From Bacteroidaceae bacterium (GTDB lineage Bacteria > Bacteroidota > Bacteroidia > Bacteroidales > Bacteroidaceae), in NCBI GenBank assembly GCA_017503065.1, contig JAFVTT010000030.1, positions 1-61,693 on the forward strand: a DNA stretch of 61,693 nt, written 5' to 3'. Both the position numbers and the translations under genes were made by a program. The notes beneath the pieces were generated by a model that saw only the letters and a program-made list of their open reading frames with translations, did not search any database and was not told the origin of the DNA. Within the stretch, counting starts at the first letter, position 1, and every line of letters starts with the position of its first letter. Of this stretch, positions 54,426-61,693 are shown in pieces.

Positions 54426-56258
54426 ATGAACAAGTTTCTACTTTCCTTTGCCATCATCGCTTCATCACTGTTTTTCACACCTTCTAACGCCAAGGCGCAG
54501 GGCTGGCCTTCGGAGTACGAAGGAGTGATGTTGCAGGGATTCTATTGGGACAGTTATACCCACACCCGTTGGACCAAACTGGAGGCACAGGCCAAGCAAC
54601 TTGCCGCATGCTTCGACCTGGTGTGGATACCCAACTCGGGCTATTGTGCCGGCCACAACAACATGGGCTACATGCCCCTGTACTTCTGGGACCAGAACTC
54701 GTCCTTCGGCAACGAGGCCGAGTTGCGTAGCATGATATCCACCTTCAAGCAGCACGGCATAGGTACGATAGCCGACGTGGTCATCAACCACCACAATACC
54801 GAGGGCTGGTTTGCCTTCCCCAAGGAGACCTATAAGGGCGAGACCTACCAGTTCCAGAGCACGGACATCTGCAAGAACGACGACGGCGGTGCCACCCTCA
54901 CACAGGCCAAGAAGGACGGTGTGAGCCTGTCGGAGAACAACGACACCGGCGATGACTGGGGCGGATGCCGCGACATGGACCACAAGTCGGCCAACGTACA
55001 GCGCATCGTCAAGGCCTACGAGGACTATCTGCTCAACGACCTCGGTTATGCGGGCTTCCGCTACGATATGGTAAAGGGATTCTCTCCCTCTTTCATTGCA
55101 GAATACAATACGGCATGCAAGGCACAGTACTCCGTGGGCGAGTACTGGGACAGCAGCGACAACATAAAGAAGTGGGTGGACGGAACCGCCTCAGACGGTG
55201 TGCCCACCAGTGCTGCCTTCGACTTCCAGTTCCGCTACCGCGTGCGTGACGCCTTCAATGGCAACGATTGCAAGAACCTTCTGGCCGATCCTGCCAATAC
55301 CGGCAACTATCCTCTGGCATACCAGGAAAGCCACCGTAAGTGGGCGGTAACCTTCGTGGAGAACCACGATACCCAGTACCGCAACGAGAACGAACCCCTC
55401 GACCCCCTGAAGAAGGACACCGTTGCCGCCAATGCCTTCATGCTGGCAATGCCCGGCACACCTTGCGTCTTCCTGGCGCACTGGCTGGATTGCAAGGCCG
55501 ACATACGCAGACAGATTACCGCACGCCGCATAGCAGGCATACACAGCCAGAGCACCTACGAGAACATACAGAGCAGCCCTGCCGCCTTTGCCAATGTGGT
55601 GCAGGGAAAGAAGGGCTCGCTGATAGTTGCCGTGGGAACCAGCGTAGGCCGTTATACCCCCAGAAACTATACTTCCACGCACACCCTTATCCTCTCCGGC
55701 CACCACTACAAGTACTACCTGAGCAACGAACTCGTGGAGGAGTGGAACGAGCAGTTGAAGGCCATCGAGGCCGAGGAGCAGGCAGAACGCGAGGAGGAGG
55801 AAAGTTTCGTACCCTACACCGCCACGGTGTACTGCAAGGCCGACTTCACCCCCGTCTACTTCTATGCCTGGGACAGCAAGGGCCAACTCTTGGGCAACTG
55901 GCCCGGCCAGTTGATGGAGGGCAAGACCAAGGTGATCGACGGCGAGGAATGGTACTATGAGGAATTCCCCATCTCCACCAAGGACTACGAGTTCAACATC
56001 ATCTTCAACCAGGGTAGCGGCAAGCCCCAGACGGCAGACATCGTGGGCATCAAGACCACAAGTTTCTTTACCGCCACAATATCCAACGGACGTGTAGACT
56101 ACAACAATGTTACCGACGAGCACGAAACCGGCATAGAAGAGGTGAAAACCGAAAACGGAGGACTGAAGACGGAAATCTACGACCTGCAAGGCCGACGCCT
56201 CGGCACTCTGCCGGCAAAGGGCATATACATCCAGGGCGGCAAGAAGATACTGCGCTGA
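54426..56258 (+). CDS. Secreted alpha-amylase (GH13) with starch-binding module and sorting-type tail
   Basis: A 610-residue exported enzyme with signal peptide MNKFLLSFAIIASSLFFTP and no lipobox. The GH13 barrel has DVVINHH, GFRYDMVKGF with the nucleophile Asp, a VGEYWDS acid Glu and FVENHDTQY. A charged linker (EAEEQAEREEEE) leads to a starch-binding-like module (VYFYAWDSKGQLLGNWPG) and the tail EIYDLQGRRLG...GIYIQGGKKILR. It takes the place of SusG, which is a surface lipoprotein in Bacteroides. Export by a type IX-like route is inferred from the tail. The start at 54426 precedes the signal peptide; an upstream extension is rejected. Confidence 0.92.
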   Translation: MNKFLLSFAIIASSLFFTPSNAKAQGWPSEYEGVMLQGFYWDSYTHTRWTKLEAQAKQLAACFDLVWIPNSGYCAGHNNMGYMPLYFWDQNSSFGNEAELRSMISTFKQHGIGTIADVVINHHNTEGWFAFPKETYKGETYQFQSTDICKNDDGGATLTQAKKDGVSLSENNDTGDDWGGCRDMDHKSANVQRIVKAYEDYLLNDLGYAGFRYDMVKGFSPSFIAEYNTACKAQYSVGEYWDSSDNIKKWVDGTASDGVPTSAAFDFQFRYRVRDAFNGNDCKNLLADPANTGNYPLAYQESHRKWAVTFVENHDTQYRNENEPLDPLKKDTVAANAFMLAMPGTPCVFLAHWLDCKADIRRQITARRIAGIHSQSTYENIQSSPAAFANVVQGKKGSLIVAVGTSVGRYTPRNYTSTHTLILSGHHYKYYLSNELVEEWNEQLKAIEAEEQAEREEEESFVPYTATVYCKADFTPVYFYAWDSKGQLLGNWPGQLMEGKTKVIDGEEWYYEEFPISTKDYEFNIIFNQGSGKPQTADIVGIKTTSFFTATISNGRVDYNNVTDEHETGIEEVKTENGGLKTEIYDLQGRRLGTLPAKGIYIQGGKKILR

Positions 56259-56322
56259 TTACCTGTGCCGGAGCAAATAAGAACACACATTATATATAAT
56301 ATACAGACCTTAAACCATAGCA

Positions 56323-57648
56323 ATGAAAACACTTCCCAACCTTTCCTTCTGGAAACTCTTCAACCTGTCGGCAGGATTCTTCGGCGTGCAGATAGCATAC
56401 GCCCTGCAGAGTGCCAACATCTCGCGCATCTTTGCCACGCTCGGTGCTGACCCGCACCAGTTGTCCTTCTTCTGGATACTGCCTCCGCTGATGGGTATGA
56501 TAGTGCAGCCTATCATCGGTGCCCTGAGCGACAAGACCTGGTGCCGCTTCGGCCGCCGTATCCCGTACCTCTTTGTAGGTGCCATAGTGGCTGTGGCTGT
56601 GATGGTGCTGCTGCCAAATGCTGGCAGTCTGGGCCTGACCACACAGGTGGTGATGTGGGGCCTGACCGGAACCATGCTCTTCGGCCTGATGAGCCTGATG
56701 CTTCTGGATACCAGCATCAACGTGGCCATGCAACCCTTCAAGATGATGGTGGGCGATATGGTCAACGAGGAGCAGAAGGCCACGGCCTATAGCATACAGT
56801 CCTTCCTGTGCAATGCCGGCAGTTGCGTGGGCTACATCTTCCCCTATGTGCTCACCTTCCTGGGTGTCAGCAATGTGGCCGACAAGGGCGTTATCCCCAA
56901 TTCTGTGATATTCAGTTTCTATGCCGGTGCGGCAATACTGATACTGTGCGTACTCTACACCACAGCCATGGTGAAGGAGTATCCCCCACAGAAGGAAGAG
57001 GCATGTGCCGGAGACGTGGCTGGAGAGCAGGTGCAGGAAGCGGCACATCATGGAACCAAGGGACAGAGCGTGCCCTATCTCTTCCTGTCCATAGGCACGG
57101 TGCAGTTCTTCTGTTGGGCAGCCTTCATGTACATGTGGACCTATACCAACGGTTCCCTGGCAGAACAGTGCTGGGGAACGACCGATGTCACGAGCATGGG
57201 TTATCAGGATGCCGGCAACTGGGTGGGCGTAAGTTTCTTTGTCCAGGCCATAGGTTCCATGATATGGGCACCCTTCATACCCATGTTCAAGAATCTGAAG
57301 GTAGCATACGTTGTCAGTCTGCTCATAGGAGCCGTGGGCTTCATAAGCATGCTGTGGATAACCAACGAGTACGTGGTACTGTTCAGTTTCCTGCTTGTAG
57401 GTGCGGCATGGGCGGCAATGCTGGCCTTGCCCTTTACCCTGTTTACCAATGCCCTGCAGGGACATCCCCGTCTGGGAACATACCTGGGACTCTTCAACTG
57501 CACCATCTGCATACCGCAGATAGTGGCTGCCGTAATGGGCGGATTCATCCTCAGACTTGTGGGCGACACCCAGGTGATGATGCTTGTGGTGGCAGGTATC
57601 CTGCTTGTGCTGGGCGCCGTCAGTGTTAAACTAATAAAGACAAGATAA
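56323..57648 (+). CDS. MFS sugar transporter (SLC45-like), maltose/maltodextrin importer
   Basis: A 441-residue inner membrane protein with 12 predicted helices. The conserved loop GALSDKTWCRFGRRIPYLFVGA after helix 2 and DTSINVAMQPFKMMVGDMV after helix 4 are typical of the sucrose/maltose (SLC45, GPH-like) group. It would move maltose or short maltodextrins from the periplasm into the cytoplasm for the glucanotransferase encoded 3 bases downstream. Confidence 0.88.
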   Translation: MKTLPNLSFWKLFNLSAGFFGVQIAYALQSANISRIFATLGADPHQLSFFWILPPLMGMIVQPIIGALSDKTWCRFGRRIPYLFVGAIVAVAVMVLLPNAGSLGLTTQVVMWGLTGTMLFGLMSLMLLDTSINVAMQPFKMMVGDMVNEEQKATAYSIQSFLCNAGSCVGYIFPYVLTFLGVSNVADKGVIPNSVIFSFYAGAAILILCVLYTTAMVKEYPPQKEEACAGDVAGEQVQEAAHHGTKGQSVPYLFLSIGTVQFFCWAAFMYMWTYTNGSLAEQCWGTTDVTSMGYQDAGNWVGVSFFVQAIGSMIWAPFIPMFKNLKVAYVVSLLIGAVGFISMLWITNEYVVLFSFLLVGAAWAAMLALPFTLFTNALQGHPRLGTYLGLFNCTICIPQIVAAVMGGFILRLVGDTQVMMLVVAGILLVLGAVSVKLIKTR

Positions 57649-57651
57649 ACC

Positions 57652-59559
57652 ATGAAACACCTCGAACCGGGCACACGCATTGCAGGTTGTGCCATACCCG
57701 TATTCTCGCTCCGTAGCAAAGGGAGTTTCGGAGTGGGCGACTTCGGCGACCTGAAACTTATGATCACATGGGTGGCACAGACAGGCCAGAAGATCCTGCA
57801 GATTCTGCCCATCAACGATACAACCTCGTCGGGCACTTGGGTAGACTCCTATCCATATTCCGCCATAAGCATCTATGCCCTTCACCCCATGTATGCCGAC
57901 CTGCGCCAACTTCCTGCGCTGAAGGACGGCGAAGCAACGGCACGTTTCCAGGCCTTGCAGGCGGAACTTAATGCCCTGCCCCAGATAGACTACGAGGCAG
58001 TGAACAAGGCCAAGAGGGAATACCTCCTGCTCGTCTTCAAGCAGGAGTTTGCCAAGGTGAAGCGCACCAAGGCCTACAAGACCTTCCTGCAGGAAACCGA
58101 CTTCTGGCTGACAGGCTATGCCGACTACTGCATCCGCAGGGATGCACGCCTTTGGCCCGATGAGGCTCCTGTCAGTTCCGATTTCTATCGTTACATGCAG
58201 TTCGTACTGGACACCCAGATGCGCCTTGCCCACGAGCATGCACGCACACTGGGCGTGATGCTGAAGGGCGACATACCCATAGGCGTGAACCGCTATGGGT
58301 GCGATGTGGAGATGGAACCCCGCTACTTCAACATGAACGGACAGGCAGGTGCTCCCCCCGACAACTTCAGCGCCGACGGCCAGAACTGGGGCTTCCCCAC
58401 CTACAACTGGGACGAGATGATAAAGGACGGTTGCCAGTGGTGGATACGGCGTTTCCAGAACATGGCACGCTACTTCGATGCCTACCGCATAGACCACGTG
58501 CTGGGCTTCTTCCGCATTTGGGAAATACCCGTGCATGCCGTGGGCGGTCTTCTGGGACAGTTCCAGCCCTCTCTGGCCATGAGCATGGAGGAAATCAACG
58601 GTTATGGCCTGTACCTCAGCGAGGACTTCATGACACGTCCCTTCATTGCCGATTGGGTGCTGGACAGAATCTTCGGCAATCGTGCGGACGAGGTGAAACA
58701 ACGCTTCCTGGTTCATGAGCACGACGACATCTGGTCGCTGAAGGCAGAATGCGACACGGAGCGCAAGGTGGAGGCTATGGCTCTGGATGCAGAACTGACA
58801 AACGGCCTGTATGCCCTGATACGCAACGTCCTCTTTGTACGCGACCACAAGACCCCACACCTATACCATCCGCGTATTGCAGTGCAGAACGATACTGCAT
58901 ACGAAACACTGTGGCAACATGATAAGGATAACTTCAACCGTCTGTACAACGACTACTTCTATCGTCGCAACAACCAGTTCTGGTATGAGGAGGCCATGAA
59001 GAAACTGCCTCTGCTTGTCGATGCCACCGACATGCTGGTTTGCGCCGAGGACCTGGGCATGGTGCCCGATTGTGTGCCTTGGGTGCTGAACCAGTTGCAG
59101 ATACTGTCGCTGGAACTCATTTCCATGCCCAAGGACAGCAGTGTGCGCTTCGGCATACTGGACCGCAATCCATGGCGCAGCGTTTGCACCATTTCCAGTC
59201 ATGACAGCGCCACCATGCGCATGTGGTGGGACGAGGACTATGCCATGATACAGAGTTTCTACAACGAGTATCTCGGTTACGAAGGCGCCGCACCCCATCC
59301 CATGCCGGGATGGCTGGCTCAGGATATGCTGCAGCGCCATCTCAACTGCCCCTCGGCCCTGTGCATCCTTACCCTCCAGGACTGGCTCGCATGCAACGAA
59401 CGTATGCGCCTGCCCGAGGCCGGAGCGGAACGCATCAACATCCCCGCCAATCCCCGCCACTACTGGCGCTACCGCATGCATCTGAACATAGAGGATCTGA
59501 TGGAGGCCATCGAGTTCAATACACAGATAACCGGCATGATATTCCAGAGCGGCAGGTAA
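57652..59559 (+). CDS. malQ: 4-alpha-glucanotransferase (GH77)
   Basis: A 635-residue amylomaltase. Characteristic blocks are GSFGVGDFGDL, QILPINDTTSSGTWVDSYPYS, GDIPIGVNRYGCDVEM, YDAYRIDHVLGFFRIWEIP with the nucleophile Asp, VCAEDLGMVPD with the acid Glu, and SHDSATMRMWW. It starts directly with the catalytic domain and lacks the N-terminal starch-binding modules present in the longer (about 900-residue) Bacteroides enzymes. It disproportionates maltooligosaccharides in the cytoplasm. Confidence 0.92.
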   Translation: MKHLEPGTRIAGCAIPVFSLRSKGSFGVGDFGDLKLMITWVAQTGQKILQILPINDTTSSGTWVDSYPYSAISIYALHPMYADLRQLPALKDGEATARFQALQAELNALPQIDYEAVNKAKREYLLLVFKQEFAKVKRTKAYKTFLQETDFWLTGYADYCIRRDARLWPDEAPVSSDFYRYMQFVLDTQMRLAHEHARTLGVMLKGDIPIGVNRYGCDVEMEPRYFNMNGQAGAPPDNFSADGQNWGFPTYNWDEMIKDGCQWWIRRFQNMARYFDAYRIDHVLGFFRIWEIPVHAVGGLLGQFQPSLAMSMEEINGYGLYLSEDFMTRPFIADWVLDRIFGNRADEVKQRFLVHEHDDIWSLKAECDTERKVEAMALDAELTNGLYALIRNVLFVRDHKTPHLYHPRIAVQNDTAYETLWQHDKDNFNRLYNDYFYRRNNQFWYEEAMKKLPLLVDATDMLVCAEDLGMVPDCVPWVLNQLQILSLELISMPKDSSVRFGILDRNPWRSVCTISSHDSATMRMWWDEDYAMIQSFYNEYLGYEGAAPHPMPGWLAQDMLQRHLNCPSALCILTLQDWLACNERMRLPEAGAERINIPANPRHYWRYRMHLNIEDLMEAIEFNTQITGMIFQSGR

Positions 59560-59600
59560 TATCCGTGACCGCTCTCTAAAACGATACAGGAGGTTTACAG

Positions 59601-61550
59601 ATGAAAAGACATTTTCTTTTATTACTACTTTGGATAATAGGCATGAGTGCGTTTGCCCAAGATAAGTTTGACGAGTTGCAGTACAGCAAGGAAGAGTGTG
59701 TGTTCAACCTGAACGCCCCCAGCAGCGTGCGTTCCGTGAAGGTGAGGATATACCAGAGTGCCGATGCCGTGAAACCCGTGCATGTGCTGAAGATGAGGCG
59801 CAATGGCCTGGACCGTTGGCGTGCAAGTCTGAAGGGCGATTGGGCAGGATATTTCTATACCTTCGACATAGGTCGCGGCGAGTGCCCCGGTACTTTTGCC
59901 AAGGCAGTGGGCGTGAACGGAAAACGTGCTGCCATTGTCAGGATGGAAGATACCGACCCTGATGGTTGGGACAAGGATGTGCGCCCAAGGCTGGAGAATG
60001 CCTCGGACATGGTTGTGTACGAGATGCACCATCGCGATTTCAGCATACATCCCTCCAGCAAGAGCCGTTATCCCGGCAAGTTTCTTGCCCTGACGGAACC
60101 GCACAATATATGGTACCTGAAGACATTGGGCGTTAATGCCGTGCAGATCCTGCCCAGTTACGACTACTTTACCGTGGACGAGTCCCAGCCTGAGAAACCT
60201 CAGTACAACTGGGGTTACGATCCCCTGAACTACAATGTGCCCGAGGGAAGTTACAGTACCGATGCAAGGACTCCGGAGGTGAGGATACGCGAATTCAAGC
60301 AGATGGTGCAGGCATTGCACGATGCCGGCATCCGTGTTATCCTGGATGTGGTGTATAACCATTGCATGAACATAGACGGCAGCAACTTCCAACTGACTTA
60401 CCCCGACTACTACTATCGCAAGACTGCTCCCGGACAGGGTGCCAGTGGCGACATAGGCACTACGGGCGGAGACTATGCCAACGCTTCGGGTTGTGGCAAT
60501 GAGACGGCCAGCGAGCGTCCGCTGATGCGCCGCTTCATGCTTGAGAGCGTCCGCTATTGGGTGGAGGAGTACCACATAGACGGTTTCCGCTTCGACCTGA
60601 TGGGCATCCACGACATAGAGACCATGAATCTCATACGCAAGGAACTGGACAAGATAGACCCGTCCATCACCATCTACGGTGAGGGATGGGCAGCCGGTTC
60701 TCCTGCCATTGACTATAACCTGTGTGCCATGAAGGCGCACACCTACCGTATGCCAGGCATCGGTGCTTTTGCCGATGAGATGCGCGATGCACTGCGCGGT
60801 CCCTTCTCGGACGACACGCAGTCTGCCTATCTTGCCGGCAAGGCAGGGCACGAGGAGAGCGTGAAGTTCGGCATTGTTGGCGGCATTGCCCACAATGGCG
60901 TGGATATGTCCAAGGTGAACTACAGCAAGGCAGCCTGGGCAGCACAGCCTTCACAGCACGTAAGTTATGTGAGTTGTCACGACGATATGAGTCTGGTGGA
61001 CCGTCTGCGTACCAGCATCCCCGGCATTTCCGACAAGGAGGTGGTACGCCTGAGCCAGTTGGCACAGACCTTTGTGCTGACCTCGCAGGGTGTTCCCTTC
61101 CTGTGGGCAGGCGAGGAGGCTTTCCGCGACAAGAAGGGTGTGCACAACAGTTACAACCAGCCCGACTCCATCAACCAGATAGACTGGTCACGCCTGATGG
61201 AACACCCCGAACTGTTCATGTACTACCGTGGGCTGATAGACATACGCAAGCAGCACAAGGCTTTCCGTATGGGCGATGCCGGTATGGTGCGCCAGAACCT
61301 CCGTTTCCTGGAAGCACCGTCCTGTGTGATAGCCTTCACACTGAACGGTGCCGCCGTAAGTGACACATGGAAAGAGATTGTATGCGTGATGAACAGCAAC
61401 AAGACTCCCCAGCAGGTTAACGTTCCCGAGGGCCTTTATACCGTGGTGTGCCACGACGGCATGGTATGTGCCGACGGCCTGGGCAAGATGCACGGAGGCA
61501 AGGTTACCGTTGCTCCGCAATCTGCCCTGATAATATACAAGACCGAATAA
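59601..61550 (+). CDS. pulA: Type I pullulanase (GH13_14)
   Basis: A 649-residue exported debranching enzyme. The signal peptide is MKRHFLLLLLWIIGMSAFAQ. An N-terminal beta domain is followed by the pullulanase signature YNWGYDPLNYNVPEGSY and the catalytic motifs DVVYNHC, GFRFDLMGIHD with the nucleophile Asp, IYGEGW with the acid Glu, and VSCHDDMSL. It cleaves alpha-1,6 branches. Being exported, it probably acts in the periplasm or at the surface. It is the last gene of the visible locus. Confidence 0.93.
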   Translation: MKRHFLLLLLWIIGMSAFAQDKFDELQYSKEECVFNLNAPSSVRSVKVRIYQSADAVKPVHVLKMRRNGLDRWRASLKGDWAGYFYTFDIGRGECPGTFAKAVGVNGKRAAIVRMEDTDPDGWDKDVRPRLENASDMVVYEMHHRDFSIHPSSKSRYPGKFLALTEPHNIWYLKTLGVNAVQILPSYDYFTVDESQPEKPQYNWGYDPLNYNVPEGSYSTDARTPEVRIREFKQMVQALHDAGIRVILDVVYNHCMNIDGSNFQLTYPDYYYRKTAPGQGASGDIGTTGGDYANASGCGNETASERPLMRRFMLESVRYWVEEYHIDGFRFDLMGIHDIETMNLIRKELDKIDPSITIYGEGWAAGSPAIDYNLCAMKAHTYRMPGIGAFADEMRDALRGPFSDDTQSAYLAGKAGHEESVKFGIVGGIAHNGVDMSKVNYSKAAWAAQPSQHVSYVSCHDDMSLVDRLRTSIPGISDKEVVRLSQLAQTFVLTSQGVPFLWAGEEAFRDKKGVHNSYNQPDSINQIDWSRLMEHPELFMYYRGLIDIRKQHKAFRMGDAGMVRQNLRFLEAPSCVIAFTLNGAAVSDTWKEIVCVMNSNKTPQQVNVPEGLYTVVCHDGMVCADGLGKMHGGKVTVAPQSALIIYKTE

Positions 61551-61693
61551 AACCCTCAAATCCGCAACCTATAGGGTTTAGTGGGATTTTGCTTGCAAAG
61601 CGACAAAATTCATTTTATTGTACATATTTCTTGCACAACAGAAATGTCGCAGACACAAAATCCCCTTACCCCATAAAGCGACTTGAGGTAATA
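61551..61693. other. 3' flank of the starch locus with nested inverted repeats
   Basis: AAACCCT and AGGGTTT near 61551-61579 can form a weak terminator. Beyond it GGGATTTTG (61583-61591) and GCGACA (61600-61605) are mirrored by TGTCGC (61645-61650) and CAAAATCCC (61656-61664). AAAGCGAC also recurs directly at 61597-61604 and 61675-61682. The structure runs to the window edge, so its full extent is unknown. Confidence 0.55.

Overview
The window reads as chromosomal DNA of a Bacteroidales bacterium, most likely a Prevotella-type member. The grounds are a BspA-like leucine-rich surface protein, short C-terminal sorting tails of the form IYDLxGRR...GxYIxxGKK on three secreted proteins, a complete Sus-type starch locus, an FeoA-FeoB fusion, and promoters of the Bacteroidetes form TTTG-N19/20-TAnnTTTG. 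No ribosomal RNA, CRISPR array, intact transposase or prophage gene was seen. One tRNA is present.

Layout. 1-2100: 3' end of a BspA-like gene, a 62-residue peptide gene and a tandem hairpin array. 2108-7792 (minus): a tight five-gene operon (acetyltransferase-like protein, parE, coaD, S41 protease, ybeY). 7954-10956: WbqC-like protein, RluA-type pseudouridine synthase and a convergent M16 peptidase carrying an in-frame palindromic insertion. 11287-12301: a HigBA-like toxin-antitoxin pair enclosed by 82-bp direct repeats. 12697-15900: guanine deaminase-like protein, FeoAB fusion (with heptamer repeats inside the linker) and a Cys-rich Feo partner. 15916-23186: PBP4-type carboxypeptidase, M16 peptidase, BI-1 membrane protein, a RidA/chorismatase-like protein and a hemerythrin-like/LuxR fusion regulator. 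23187-26755: a secreted tail-bearing protein and two further small peptides related to the one at 1615. 26771-37224: esterase and ATP-grasp pair, S51 peptidase, flippase, two deoxynucleoside kinases with a nucleoside-recognition membrane protein, ruvB, a methyltransferase and ribF. 37316-37389: tRNA-Met. 37626-40924: ahpF, ahpC and oxyR, a peroxide-defence unit.

40990-61550 is a starch/maltodextrin utilisation locus. A membrane SusR-like regulator diverges from a run of co-directional genes: SusA-like GH13, SusB-like GH97, SusC, SusD, SusE-like and SusF-like lipoproteins, a tail-bearing alpha-amylase, an MFS sugar transporter, a GH77 4-alpha-glucanotransferase and a type I pullulanase. Starch would be bound and cut at the surface, imported through SusCD, and broken down and remodelled in the periplasm and cytoplasm.

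The least expected content is in small and non-coding structures. These are a three-member family of roughly 60-residue peptides (MKKxYxxPxV...WxxxW), and two hairpin arrays with different sequence but the same architecture (7-bp arms beginning AGT or TGT and ending ACT, joined by CC). There are also dispersed heptamer and palindromic repeats that enter coding regions in frame, direct repeats around a toxin-antitoxin cassette, a 9-bp TCTAG array, and many promoters whose -7 box lies 4-8 nt before the start codon.
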